A DNA stretch of 38,184 bases from CAYQUC01 sp964514215 (GCA_964514215.1 CAZEPW010000034.1:1-38184), one strand, 5' to 3'; positions 1-9,198 are shown, numbered from the stretch's first letter. Notes: generated by a model from the sequence alone, not told the origin. Numbers and translations: made by a program.

Positions 1-49
1 CGGCCTGTCACGCCGGAGGTCGCGGGTTCGAATCCCGTCCGGTCCGCCA
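1..49 (+). tRNA. tRNA-Asp (GTC), 3' part
   Basis: The window opens inside a tRNA gene. The anticodon loop reads CTGTCAC, giving anticodon GTC (Asp). It is followed by the variable region, the T-arm with GGTTCGAATC and an acceptor strand ending in an encoded CCA at 47-49. The 5' half lies outside the window. In many gammaproteobacteria a tRNA-Asp (often tRNA-Val/tRNA-Asp) lies just upstream of ppiD, as here. Confidence 0.95.
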
Positions 50-55
50 TATGTT

Positions 56-86
56 AAGAGGATAGATAACTATCCTCTTCATTTTA
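56..86 (+). terminator. Hairpin terminator after tRNA-Asp
   Basis: A perfect 10-bp inverted repeat (56-65 with 70-79, four-base loop ATAA) starts seven bases after the tRNA CCA end and is followed by CATTTT. The T-tract is short and the stem is AT-rich, so termination may be partial. Its position right after the tRNA supports the role. Confidence 0.6.
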
Positions 87-186
87 AAATAGTATATAAT
101 CCATCACTCGAATAAATTTAAAAAGAATATTTTAGAGTTAAGGTTTAAAGAATAATAATGATTACGGAAATTGGAAATCTAGCACC

Positions 187-2112
187 ATGATGCAGCTTAT
201 ACGGGATAAAGCCCAAGGTATCTTCGTTTGGTTAATTGTCGCTTTTATAATTGTAACTTTCGCTACATTCGGTTTAAGTAGTTATTTATCGGCTCCATCT
301 ACGGTGGCTGTGGCAGTTGTTAATGGCGATGAGATTTTGACTCCAGAGTACGATCGGGCTTATCAAAATTTTCAACAAAGATTACAGCAACAGCAGGGTG
401 AAAATTACCAACCTAATTTATTTCCTGAATCATTCATGCGCCAACAAGTCATTAATTCATTAGTTACCGATTTAATTTTTGAACAATATTTACAAGAGCA
501 AGATTTTTCTGCTTCAGTGGAACAAGTACAAGCTGAATTAGCAAAGCAAAATGTTTTTAATGGTGATAATAAATTATTTTCAAAAGCGCGCTATCGTGAA
601 GTCTTAAAGCAACAGTCTATTAATGTTGAATTATATGAAAATAGCGTTAAGAAACAAATTGTCCAGCAACAGCTTTATAATGGCTTACAAGATTCGGCTT
701 TTGTTTTAGAGTCTGATGTTGAGAAGTTTAAAAGATTAAAAAATCAACAGCGTGACATTGGTGTCTTACGATTATCAATAGCTAAATTCAAAAATGATGT
801 CAAAGTAACTGACAAAGAATTAGACGAATATTATAAAACTCACTCAGCAGAATTTATGACTCCAGAAATGGTTAGTGTTGAATATGCCGAGCTGGATTTA
901 GAAAAATCAGCATTAAATTTTTCAATTACTGATGATGAAGCTAAAAAATATTACAGTGAAAATATAAAATTATATTCAGCAGGAACGGAACGTCGAAAAA
1001 TTCGTCACATTTTAATTAATGTCAATAAAAAAATTGACGACGCTACAGCTAAAAAACAAATAACAGCGCTATATGAAAAAATTATTGCCGGTGCGGAGTT
1101 TGAAGCAGTCGCAAAAAAATCATCTCAAGATTTAGGTTCCTCTAAGAAAGGTGGTGATCTTGGTCTTGTTAGCAAAGGTGATAATGATAAATCATTTGAT
1201 GAGGTAGCATTTTCATTAGAAAAAAATAAAGTTAGTCAACCAGTGAGATCGCGTTTTGGTTATCATTTAATTAAAGTTGATGAAATTAAACCAGTAAAAA
1301 TAACTGAATTTTCTCAAGTCAAAGAAAAAATTAAATCTGAGTTAAAGAAAAACAAAGCTGAGAATGATTTCTACAAAGATGTTGATCGAATGGATCAGCT
1401 AGCCTACGACTCATCGACTTCATTGGCACCAATGAAAGATGAGTTAAATATCGAAATTAAAACCAGCAAATTATTTCCACGTTCTGGTGGCGGTGGTATT
1501 TTTTCTGATAAGCGTGTGCTCGATCAAGTATTTAGTGATGATGTTTTAAATAAAGGAAGAAACAGCACACCTGTTGAATTATCGGAATCTCACTATGTTG
1601 TAGTCCGATTAGCGAAACGTGAACCCGCCAAACAAAAACCATTTGACGATGTTAAGATAGTCATTAATTCTCGTCTTTTAAATGAAAAGTCTAGCGCTCT
1701 CATCGCCAAATCGCTATCAGTAGCTATTGATAAGCTTTCAGATGGTGCTGTTGGTGATGATGTTATCAAATATAGCAAATGGACTCGTTATGGCTATTTA
1801 GGTCGTACTCAATCCGCTGCTAACAAAGATTCGATTGATGCGGTGGTTCGTAACAAAGCATTTAATATGCCTCGTCCTGGTAAAAAACCAGTGATTGAAA
1901 CTGTCAATATGACCGGTGGTGATAAATCTATCGTGGTTGTGTATGGTGTTAAAGAAGGCGGTAGCGATACGCCAAAATCTGATCCTGCTGCTATTAGTAA
2001 TGAATTGCGTGGCTTGACGGCAGCAAATGGCACAACCGAGCTTGATGCTTTCATCGCATTTATCAGAGAACAAGCTGATATTAAAATAATAAAACAAGCA
2101 GCCGAACAATAG
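187..2112 (+). CDS. ppiD: Peptidylprolyl isomerase PpiD (SurA-like periplasmic chaperone)
   Basis: A 641-residue inner-membrane-anchored periplasmic folding factor acting on outer-membrane and secreted proteins emerging from the Sec translocon (family knowledge). One N-terminal membrane segment lies at about residues 12-31, preceded by a basic cytoplasmic tail, the usual PpiD topology. A SurA_N-type region follows, and then one parvulin-type rotamase domain at about 267-363, with the conserved RHIL start and a GGDLG element. Length matches E. coli PpiD (about 620). The ATG at 187 has a weak GGAA 10 bases upstream; a second ATG follows directly at 190. Placement between tRNA-Asp and, one gene later, fabI matches the usual neighbourhood. 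As is common in PpiD, the rotamase may contribute little activity and the chaperone role may dominate. Confidence 0.93.
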   Translation: MMQLIRDKAQGIFVWLIVAFIIVTFATFGLSSYLSAPSTVAVAVVNGDEILTPEYDRAYQNFQQRLQQQQGENYQPNLFPESFMRQQVINSLVTDLIFEQYLQEQDFSASVEQVQAELAKQNVFNGDNKLFSKARYREVLKQQSINVELYENSVKKQIVQQQLYNGLQDSAFVLESDVEKFKRLKNQQRDIGVLRLSIAKFKNDVKVTDKELDEYYKTHSAEFMTPEMVSVEYAELDLEKSALNFSITDDEAKKYYSENIKLYSAGTERRKIRHILINVNKKIDDATAKKQITALYEKIIAGAEFEAVAKKSSQDLGSSKKGGDLGLVSKGDNDKSFDEVAFSLEKNKVSQPVRSRFGYHLIKVDEIKPVKITEFSQVKEKIKSELKKNKAENDFYKDVDRMDQLAYDSSTSLAPMKDELNIEIKTSKLFPRSGGGGIFSDKRVLDQVFSDDVLNKGRNSTPVELSESHYVVVRLAKREPAKQKPFDDVKIVINSRLLNEKSSALIAKSLSVAIDKLSDGAVGDDVIKYSKWTRYGYLGRTQSAANKDSIDAVVRNKAFNMPRPGKKPVIETVNMTGGDKSIVVVYGVKEGGSDTPKSDPAAISNELRGLTAANGTTELDAFIAFIREQADIKIIKQAAEQ

Positions 2113-2338
2113 AATAATAATTCAGCTGCAATAATAAGGTAATAGTTCAAGTGATTATTACCGAATATGACCTGAGCTTAGTATAAGAATCGTGATTATT
2201 TTATTATACGGATCTGAGGTTAAAATACCTTTTTTAATTCTAAATTTTGTAATGCTTGTTCCTGTGTTCTAAATCAAATAGGTTTAGTGCTTGAGGATTT
2301 TAAATACCGACTACTGACTCTGATAGGGAGTATCCTTG

Positions 2339-3643
2339 ATGTCTAAACTGGCACTTCATTGGCAAATTTTAATCGCATTAGTATTGGCTTTTATCAGTGG
2401 GGCATTTACTGCTCCCGATAGCGTTGTTCTTGGTATAAAGTTTTATGCTGTATATGATTTTATAGGGACTTTTTTTCTCAATGCTTTAAAAATGATTATT
2501 GTGCCTCTGGTTTTGGCTTCAATTATTACCGGTGTTGCTGGAATTGGTAGTGCCGATGGTTTAGGACGTTTAGGTTTTAAAACTATTTTGTTTTATGTTG
2601 TTAGTAGTTTTTTTGCAATTGTTATTGGTTTATTTTTCGTTAATGTATTTCAACCAGGCATCATTGACGGTGTTCCGGCGAAAGATTTATTAGGATTAAC
2701 TTCTGAACGGGTAGCGGATGTAGCCTCTCGGGTAGGAGGAAAAGATGCATCGAGTATATCGGATGTTTTCCTAGGTTTAGTTCCGCCAAATATCATTAAA
2801 GCCGCGGCGAATGGTCAAATGTTGGGCTTGATATTTTTTGCGATTTTGTTTGGTGTTTATATAACTAAAATAACCAAAAAATACGCTGATGCACAATATA
2901 ATTTTTGGCAAGGTTTGTTTGAAGTTATGATGAAAATGACCAATTTTATCATTAGCTTTGCTCCGATAGGGGTGTTTGGGTTAGTTGCTAAAGTTATCGC
3001 TGATATTGATGCTGATGAGTTAGATGCGTTATTTGAGTCATTATTCTGGTTTACCTTTAGTGTTATGGCGGCATTGGCTACTCATACATTTATTGTTTTA
3101 CCGTTATTGTTAAAATTTATTGCTAAAGTAAAACCTACTCGTCATATTAAAGCCATGGCACCGGCAATGTTAACGGCATTTTCAACGGCTTCATCATCGG
3201 CAACGCTACCATTAACAATAAAGTGTATTGAAAATAATGCTGGCGTATCTAATCGAACCAGTTCATTTGTGTTACCACTTGGTGCAACTGTTAATATGGA
3301 TGGCACGGCATTATATGAGTGTGTTGCAGCAATGTTTATTGCGCAAGCATATGGGCTTGATTTAACCGTGACGGTACAATTTACCGTTGTATTAGTTGCG
3401 TTATTAACTTCCATCGGGGTAGCGGGAATTCCATCGGCAAGTTTGGTTGCAATAACCATTATTTTGTCTGCAATTGGTTTGCCTTTAGATGGTGTAGCGC
3501 TAATATTTATTGTTGATAGAATATTGGATATGTTTAGAACCAGTGTGAATATTTTTAGTGATTCTTGTTGTGCGGTAATTGTTGCAAGACTTGAAGGAGA
3601 AGAAGATATTTTAGGCGAATCGAAGGCATTAGTAGTTAAATAG
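2339..3643 (+). CDS. Dicarboxylate/amino acid:cation symporter (DAACS family)
   Basis: A 434-residue inner-membrane symporter of the GltP/DctA family, which imports glutamate, aspartate or C4-dicarboxylates with H+ or Na+. Eight or more hydrophobic segments are visible. The family's serine-rich re-entrant motif (FSTASSSATLP) lies near residue 280 and the NMDGT substrate/cation motif near 318; a C-terminal RTSVNIFSD segment corresponds to the substrate-binding helix. I start at the ATG at 2339, eight bases after AGGGAG; a TTG directly before it is in frame but less likely. The gene stands alone and converges on fabI, with a shared hairpin between them. Substrate cannot be fixed from sequence; NMDGT is nearer to glutamate-type members than the NLDGT typical of DctA. 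Confidence 0.88.
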   Translation: MSKLALHWQILIALVLAFISGAFTAPDSVVLGIKFYAVYDFIGTFFLNALKMIIVPLVLASIITGVAGIGSADGLGRLGFKTILFYVVSSFFAIVIGLFFVNVFQPGIIDGVPAKDLLGLTSERVADVASRVGGKDASSISDVFLGLVPPNIIKAAANGQMLGLIFFAILFGVYITKITKKYADAQYNFWQGLFEVMMKMTNFIISFAPIGVFGLVAKVIADIDADELDALFESLFWFTFSVMAALATHTFIVLPLLLKFIAKVKPTRHIKAMAPAMLTAFSTASSSATLPLTIKCIENNAGVSNRTSSFVLPLGATVNMDGTALYECVAAMFIAQAYGLDLTVTVQFTVVLVALLTSIGVAGIPSASLVAITIILSAIGLPLDGVALIFIVDRILDMFRTSVNIFSDSCCAVIVARLEGEEDILGESKALVVK

Positions 3644-3657
3644 TTGTTTAAATTGTA

Positions 3658-3689
3658 AAATATGAAACATCCCTGTTTCATATTTAGTT
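3658..3689. terminator. Bidirectional terminator between symporter gene and fabI
   Basis: A perfect 12-bp inverted repeat (3658-3669 with 3674-3685, loop TCCC) lies between two convergent genes. AGTTTT follows on the plus strand, and TTTTACAATTT follows on the minus strand, so it can serve both transcripts. The symporter gene ends 15 bases before it; fabI ends 20 bases beyond it. Confidence 0.75.
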
Positions 3690-3704
3690 TTATATCATTG
3701 TTTA

Positions 3705-4517
3705 TTATGTTTCTTTATTCGTGTTTTCGTTGGTTTCTAATGGCCCCATTCCGATGTGGCTGTAGCCAGAATCTGCATAGATAATTTCACCTGTGAGTGA
3801 TGATGCCAGATCCGAACAGAGGAAAGCCGCGACATTACCCACTTCTTCAATGGTTACATTTCGTCTCAGAGGTGCGGTGTTTTCAACATGGGTTAGCATC
3901 TTACGGAAATTGCTAATTCCCGCTGCAGCCAAGGTGCGGATTGGGCCTGCGGAGACAGCATTTACCCGTATTCCATCAGGCCCTAGACTTTGAGCCATGT
4001 AGCGCACGTTTGCCTCTAAACTTGCTTTTGCCAGCCCCATGATATTGTAATTCGGCATTGCTTGAACAGCGCCAAGATAGCTCAGTGTAAGTAAAGAACC
4101 ATTACGTCCTTCCATCATTGGCAGACCTGCTTTAGCCAGTGCAGCAAAACTGTATGAACTGGTTTCATGGGCTTGTCGAAAGCCGTCTCGTGTTACCGAG
4201 TTTAAATAATCACCTTCAAGCTCTTCACGGGGTGCAAATGCAACGGAGTGCACAATGATGTCTAAACCATCCCAAAAGTTGTCTAAATGATCAAAAACAT
4301 GATCAATTTGATCGTCATCATTTACATCACAGGGAATTGTGATATCTGAACCGCATTCTGCAGCCATTTTATCGACACGATCACGAAGTTTTTCGTTTTG
4401 ATAGGTAAAGGCAAGCTCCGCGCCTTCACGTTTCATGGCCTGGGCAATACCCCATGCAATTGAACGATTGCTTGCGAGGCCTACAATAAGTGCTCTTTTA
4501 CCATCGAGGAAACCCAT
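3705..4517 (-). CDS. fabI: Enoyl-[acyl-carrier-protein] reductase (NADH), FabI
   Basis: Catalyses the last reduction of each fatty-acid elongation cycle (trans-2-enoyl-ACP to acyl-ACP) in the cytoplasm. It is a 270-residue short-chain dehydrogenase/reductase, close to the 262 of E. coli. It starts MGFLDGKRALIVG with the modified Rossmann motif; the catalytic pair appears as Tyr157 and Lys164 in NYNIMGLAK (E. coli Tyr156/Lys163), with Tyr147 also kept. I chose the ATG at 4517 because AAGGAG lies nine bases upstream and the protein then begins as FabI does; an upstream in-frame start at 4553 would add 12 unrelated residues. Residue 93 is Ala where E. coli has Gly (see findings). Divergent from the ABC importer genes. 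Confidence 0.96.
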   Translation of the reverse strand: MGFLDGKRALIVGLASNRSIAWGIAQAMKREGAELAFTYQNEKLRDRVDKMAAECGSDITIPCDVNDDDQIDHVFDHLDNFWDGLDIIVHSVAFAPREELEGDYLNSVTRDGFRQAHETSSYSFAALAKAGLPMMEGRNGSLLTLSYLGAVQAMPNYNIMGLAKASLEANVRYMAQSLGPDGIRVNAVSAGPIRTLAAAGISNFRKMLTHVENTAPLRRNVTIEEVGNVAAFLCSDLASSLTGEIIYADSGYSHIGMGPLETNENTNKET

Positions 4518-4554
4518 ACTTCTTAACTCCTTACAAAATTTATATTTGAGCAAC

Positions 4555-4563
4555 TTTATAACA
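4555..4563 (-). promoter_or_regulatory. fabI: Possible extended -10 element for fabI
   Basis: On the minus strand TGTTATAAA matches an extended -10 (TGn plus a TATAAT-like hexamer), about 38 bases upstream of the fabI ATG. The best -35 candidate, TTGTGT, is spaced only 15 bases away, so the call rests on the extended -10. Inference from sequence only. Confidence 0.35.
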
Positions 4564-4651
4564 TACCTGCGTCGTACACAACATTACTATTGAATGTTTA
4601 CTCGAAAGTTTGGCTGCTAGTTTAGTAATACTGTTGTATCAATTCTCTGCT

Positions 4652-4660
4652 TGCTATAGC
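4652..4660 (+). promoter_or_regulatory. Possible extended -10 element for the ABC importer operon
   Basis: TGCTATAGC (TG at 4652-4653, hexamer 4655-4660) resembles an extended -10. Initiation near 4667 would leave a leader of about 95 bases and would exclude the TTG at 4662 as start codon, supporting the ATG at 4761. No good -35 is seen. Confidence 0.3.
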
Positions 4661-4760
4661 ATTGAATCCAGTATGTTATGAATTTACCAATTGTAGTAAT
4701 GTCAATTGGATTGTTTATTTAACAAAAATAAGAACAAAAATCGAGAGGCATTTGGCCGAT

Positions 4761-6629
4761 ATGGAAAAACGTTTCACGTCGAAGGACATCATTCTTTTTA
4801 GTGCTTTAATAGGCTTAGCAATTTTAATTATTCTGTCAATGTATATGGTTGACCGGCAATGGTTAAAGATGGCTGAAATACAAGAAACAATGAAGGAACA
4901 GGCGCAAGATTTGCGAAAAATGCGCAGTTTAGTGCGTTCCTTGAGTCAACAGGTTGATTCGGGAGCTCAATTATCCCAAACGTCAACAAAATCTTCAGCC
5001 AGCCAAATTCCGGCAGCTTTTAAACCGGCGTATAAGGCGAGTCAACAAAAAGATTATGCTCAGGGGGATTGGTTGGTTCGCGCTTTTGGCAGCAACCTTA
5101 AAACCATCACTCCAATTGTTTCACAAGATGCTTATGCCTCCATCGTACAATCCAATGTTTTAGAAACCATGATTGTTCGGGATTCAGAAACACTTGAATG
5201 GCAAGGTTTATTAGCGGATAGCTGGACAATCAGTGATGATGGTTTGACATTTACGTTTAAATTGCGTCAGCAAGCAACGTTTTCAGATGGCGAGCCTTTA
5301 ACGGCTAATGACGTGGTTTTTACTTATAACTTTATCATGAACGATAAAATTGCTGCACCACATCACCGTGCTAGCATGTCAAAAATTAAAAGTGTCACTG
5401 CCAATGGCGATTATGAAGTAATTTGTGTTTATAAAGAGCCTTATTTTAAAGCGCTTGAAATTATTGGCCAGATGCAAGTTTTACCAAAACATTTTTATGC
5501 AAAATATTTAAAAACAGCACAAAAATTTAATCAATCAAAAGGACTTTTAATGGGCTCGGGCCCTTATCGTTTAAAAGATCCCACTGGTTGGACACCGGAT
5601 ATTGGTTTTGTTGAATTAAAAAGAAACCCTCGTTATTGGGGGGCGGTGCAACCCACTTTTGATAAGTTATTATGGAAAATAATTGAAAATGATAGTGCAC
5701 GTTTAACTACCTTCCGTAACCGTGAAATTGATGATTATGGTGCAAGACCGATAGAATTTAAAAAATTAACAAAAGACGCAAATTTGTCAAAACAAGCAAA
5801 TAGCTGGGAATACATGAGTCCAGTTGTTGGATATTCATACATTGGGTGGAACCAATTAAGAAATAATAAAGCAACATTGTTTGCGAGTAAAAAAGTTCGA
5901 CAAGCCATGACTTACCTAACAAACCGAAAGGGCATTATTAAGGATATTATGCTTAATTATGGTGAAGTGGCAATAAGTCCATTTAACCCTCGGACAAAGC
6001 AACACGCAAGTGAATTAGTTGCACGTGAATATGATCTTAATAAAGCCAAGGCATTATTGAAAGAAGCAGGATTAGAAGATCGAGATGGTGATGGTATTTT
6101 AGAATTTGCAGATAAAAAACCATTTGAATTTGAATTAGTATTTTTTCAAGATAGTGAAGATACTAAACGTATCGTTTTATATTTAAAGGATGTTTATGCT
6201 CGTGCGGGGATATTGTTAAAACCTAAACCCACAGAATGGTCGGTCATGCTTGATTTGTTTAATACTAGAAATTTTGACGCAATGACTCTGGGTTGGACTA
6301 GTGGCTTAGAAACCGATGTGTTTCGTATGTTTCATTCGGACCAAATTAAAGATGGTGGTGATAATTTTGTCGGACATTCCAATCCTAAAATGGATGCTTT
6401 AATTACTCAGGCTCGAAAAACAGTTAATGAGCCACAACGGATGAAAATTTGGCAAGAAGTTGAGCGCTTACTCTATGATGATCAGCCTTATACTTTTCTG
6501 ATGCGTAGAAAAACCTTACGTTTTATTGATAAACGAATTAAAAATATTAATAATTCTAAACTAGGTTTAAATTTTGGTTCGATGCCTATTGAAAATTATG
6601 TTCCAATCGATGAACAGCGTTATCATTAG
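4761..6629 (+). CDS. Membrane-tethered family 5 solute-binding protein of a peptide-type ABC importer
   Basis: A 622-residue SBP_bac_5 protein, the family that delivers peptides, nickel or other small molecules to Dpp/Opp/Yej-type importers. It lacks a cleavable signal or lipobox Cys. Instead residues about 10-30 form a hydrophobic anchor, followed by a charged heptad-like stretch (about 32-62), a Ser/Thr/Gln-rich linker, and the binding domain from about residue 110. Family landmarks include the lobe with GLTFTFKLR and SDGEPLTANDVVFTY, and later DGDGI and LGWTSG. I start at the ATG at 4761; an upstream TTG (4662) would add 33 residues and overlap a likely promoter. First gene of a four-gene unit; the permease starts 24 bases after its stop. 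Substrate unknown. Confidence 0.85.
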   Translation: MEKRFTSKDIILFSALIGLAILIILSMYMVDRQWLKMAEIQETMKEQAQDLRKMRSLVRSLSQQVDSGAQLSQTSTKSSASQIPAAFKPAYKASQQKDYAQGDWLVRAFGSNLKTITPIVSQDAYASIVQSNVLETMIVRDSETLEWQGLLADSWTISDDGLTFTFKLRQQATFSDGEPLTANDVVFTYNFIMNDKIAAPHHRASMSKIKSVTANGDYEVICVYKEPYFKALEIIGQMQVLPKHFYAKYLKTAQKFNQSKGLLMGSGPYRLKDPTGWTPDIGFVELKRNPRYWGAVQPTFDKLLWKIIENDSARLTTFRNREIDDYGARPIEFKKLTKDANLSKQANSWEYMSPVVGYSYIGWNQLRNNKATLFASKKVRQAMTYLTNRKGIIKDIMLNYGEVAISPFNPRTKQHASELVAREYDLNKAKALLKEAGLEDRDGDGILEFADKKPFEFELVFFQDSEDTKRIVLYLKDVYARAGILLKPKPTEWSVMLDLFNTRNFDAMTLGWTSGLETDVFRMFHSDQIKDGGDNFVGHSNPKMDALITQARKTVNEPQRMKIWQEVERLLYDDQPYTFLMRRKTLRFIDKRIKNINNSKLGLNFGSMPIENYVPIDEQRYH

Positions 6630-6653
6630 TCATAAGACGTAGATTGATATTAA

Positions 6654-8036
6654 ATGCACACTTATATATTACGCCGAATTTTATTAATGTTTCCTACTTT
6701 GTTAGGGATTACATTAATCGTTTTTATTGTTATGGCATCAGCACCCGGTGGTATATCGGCTCAAAAATTGATTGAAGGCCAAGAATTAGACGCAGAGCAA
6801 AAACAAGCACTCGAAAAATATTATAATAAGCTTTATGGTTTAAATGATCCAGCTCCAGTGCAATATTTACGGTGGTTGAATAATGTATCACCTATTGGTT
6901 TCACTTTTGATGATGACAATAATTTGAATGGTTTTTCCTTCACCAAGGGATCCAATTTCGGCACCAGTTTTTTATACGGTCGACCGGTGTTGGATGTTGT
7001 TGTGGAGCGTGTTCCTATCACATTATTGCTTAATGTGATTTCATTACCCTTAATTTATATTATTGCGATTAGCTTTGGTGTGCGCGCAGCGGTGATGCGG
7101 GGTAAATCCTTTGATGTCGTGTCCAGTGTTACTATGTTGGGTTTGTGGTCGGTTCCTACTATGTTAGCAGGGGTGCTATTTATTGGTTTTTTTGCAAGTG
7201 ACCAATATTGGCATTGGTTTCCAACGGCTGGACTGAGCGATCTTGAAGCCTTAGATATGCCGTTTTTACCCCATTGGTCATCAATGTCGGATATTTTTCT
7301 GATGTTATTATTCATGCTCGGTTCCACTTTTACATTTATTTGGATTAGCTTGTGGCGTAATAATAATTTGCGAATAATAGTGATGAGCTTAGTTGGATTG
7401 GTATTAGGTATATTGATGGCGCTAAGTGTTTCATCAGAAATACACTTTTTGTTTAGTTTTGCTAATGTTGCAATATTAAGTATTGTTTTTTTTATTGTGG
7501 CTAAGTCTGAATTTATTACATTACGAATCGTTATTTTTGGTTCTGTCGGTTTATTTATTGGTTTGGCTATTGCGATGAATCTTGCTTCTGGAGAGTTTGT
7601 TCGGGGTTTTGTTTTAGACCGTTTGTGGCATTTGGTGTTACCGGTAATTGCTTTATCCTATGGTAGTTTTGCGGCATTATCAAAGTTAATGCGTACCGCA
7701 GTATTAGAAAATTTGCTAGCAGATTTTGCACGTACCGCACGAGCAAAAGGGGTATCAGAAAAAAATGTATTGTGGCGGCATGTGTTTCGAAATAGCTTAT
7801 TACCATTAATTACTATTTCAGCCAGTTTATTACCTGCATTACTTGCAGGGTCGGTGATAGTTGAATCGATATTTAGTATTGATGGCATGGGTAAACTTGC
7901 AGTTGAGGCTGTTAAAGGGCGCGATCGTGAAATGGTTTTATCCGTGACTCTCGTTAGTGGTGTTTTAACGTTGGTGAGTTATTTAATCGCCGATATTTGT
8001 TATGCGATTGTTGATCCGAGAGTAAGTTATGACTGA
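6654..8036 (+). CDS. ABC importer permease, DppB/OppB/YejB type, with extra membrane segments
   Basis: An inner-membrane permease of 460 residues; family members are usually about 300-365. The N-terminus (YILRRILLMFPTLLGIT) and the cytoplasmic EAA loop that contacts the ATPase (about 359-383: ARAKGVSEKNVLWRHVFRNS) are typical. The extra length is mostly an insertion at about residues 211-318 carrying four hydrophobic stretches (about 213-231, 240-258, 266-283, 292-309), placed between family blocks that are normally close together. The next permease gene overlaps its end by 8 bases, implying translational coupling. Together with its neighbours it should form the heterodimeric membrane pore of the importer. 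Confidence 0.85.
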   Translation: MHTYILRRILLMFPTLLGITLIVFIVMASAPGGISAQKLIEGQELDAEQKQALEKYYNKLYGLNDPAPVQYLRWLNNVSPIGFTFDDDNNLNGFSFTKGSNFGTSFLYGRPVLDVVVERVPITLLLNVISLPLIYIIAISFGVRAAVMRGKSFDVVSSVTMLGLWSVPTMLAGVLFIGFFASDQYWHWFPTAGLSDLEALDMPFLPHWSSMSDIFLMLLFMLGSTFTFIWISLWRNNNLRIIVMSLVGLVLGILMALSVSSEIHFLFSFANVAILSIVFFIVAKSEFITLRIVIFGSVGLFIGLAIAMNLASGEFVRGFVLDRLWHLVLPVIALSYGSFAALSKLMRTAVLENLLADFARTARAKGVSEKNVLWRHVFRNSLLPLITISASLLPALLAGSVIVESIFSIDGMGKLAVEAVKGRDREMVLSVTLVSGVLTLVSYLIADICYAIVDPRVSYD

Positions 8037-9198
8037 GTTAGTTATAAAAAATAGCGGTTATGCGCAACAAATATTGCATAGTGCACTTTCAAATAAAGGT
8101 GCACGTTTAGGTTTGTATTGGATTTTATTCTTAATTGTTATTGCTGTTTTTGCGCCACTTATTGCTAATAGCCATCCATTATTATTAAGCCAAAATAACA
8201 TTATTACTAGCCCTTTAATCCAAAATTTAAATAACCTTGATATCGGATTATTTGTTATATTTTTTACGTTTATCATTGTGTGGTTTTTAAAAATTCAATT
8301 TAAAAGTAAATTGTATATTTTTTTAAGCTCGATTTTAATTTCAGTCATACTGGGTTTATCGCTTAATTCACCACCACAATTAGTCGTCTATGAACAATAC
8401 CGTGAATCTGAATCAAATAAAGATTATGATTGGATAATTAGAACACCAATAGTGTATTCACCAAAAGATTATTTACGAGATTACGGTGATACTGGTTTGG
8501 AAAAACCTTTTTCTGCAAATAACAGAACACATTTATTTGGCACTAATGTTAATGGTGCCGATGTTTTTAGTCGCATGGTTTATGCCACTCGAATTGCATT
8601 AGGGATAGGATTTGTAGCAACCGGTATCGCGATGATTATTGGAATAATTATTGGCGGTTTAATGGGGTTTTATTCCGGTGTGGTTGATATGTTGGGTATG
8701 CGTTTGGTTGAAATATTTGAAGCAATTCCAACGTTATTTTTGTTATTAACATTTGTGGCTTTTTTTGGCCGCAGTTTGTATTTAATGATGGTTATCATTG
8801 GGCTTACTAGTTGGTCGGGTTATGCGCGATTTGTGCGAGCTGAATTTTTGAGGTTACGCGAACAAGAATTTGTTCAAGCTGCGATAGCGAGTGGTTTACC
8901 AACACATTCTATTTTATTTCGACATATGTTACCAAATGGTGTTGCACCGATATTAGTGGCGGCAAGCTTTGGTGTTGCCTCTGCAATACTTGCTGAAGCA
9001 ACATTAAGTTTCTTAGGTCTAGGTTTGGTTGACGATCCATCGTGGGGACAAATGTTGAATCAGGCTGTTCAATCGTCAACCTTTAATTGGTGGATGGCAG
9101 TATTTCCCGGTGGCGCAATTTTTTTAACGGTATTCACTTATAATTTATTAGGAGAAGCATTGCGTGATGCTATTGATCCTAATCTAAAGAAATCCTAA
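8029..9198 (+). CDS. ABC importer permease, DppC/OppC/YejE type
   Basis: A 389-residue inner-membrane permease, partner of the preceding one. It has a first membrane segment at about 27-46, then a hydrophobic pair (about 71-88 and 94-112) that I do not expect in this family. A periplasmic stretch ends in the conserved FGTNVNGADVFSRMVYATR block before the core domain. The EAA loop reads AAIASGLPTHSILFRHMLPN, followed by the LSFLGLGL motif typical of DppC-type subunits. It starts with ATG inside the end of the upstream permease gene (8-base overlap) and ends 17 bases before the ATPase gene. Confidence 0.85.
   Translation: MTELVIKNSGYAQQILHSALSNKGARLGLYWILFLIVIAVFAPLIANSHPLLLSQNNIITSPLIQNLNNLDIGLFVIFFTFIIVWFLKIQFKSKLYIFLSSILISVILGLSLNSPPQLVVYEQYRESESNKDYDWIIRTPIVYSPKDYLRDYGDTGLEKPFSANNRTHLFGTNVNGADVFSRMVYATRIALGIGFVATGIAMIIGIIIGGLMGFYSGVVDMLGMRLVEIFEAIPTLFLLLTFVAFFGRSLYLMMVIIGLTSWSGYARFVRAEFLRLREQEFVQAAIASGLPTHSILFRHMLPNGVAPILVAASFGVASAILAEATLSFLGLGLVDDPSWGQMLNQAVQSSTFNWWMAVFPGGAIFLTVFTYNLLGEALRDAIDPNLKKS

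Noticed and set aside
1798..2150. Overlapping antisense frames at the end of ppiD
   Set aside because: Two frames overlap each other and the conserved ppiD C-terminus; neither has a recognisable motif.
2138..2162. 7-bp inverted repeat after ppiD considered as a terminator
   Set aside because: AT-rich stem with an 11-base loop and no T-run; insufficient.
3142..3681. 179-codon antisense frame across the symporter gene
   Set aside because: A shadow of the symporter coding frame: it is low in charged residues as expected from the complement of a membrane protein gene, and it runs through the terminator hairpin.
4662..4760. Upstream TTG start for the binding protein
   Set aside because: The added 33 residues resemble no signal sequence, there is no ribosome site, and a likely promoter overlaps the codon.
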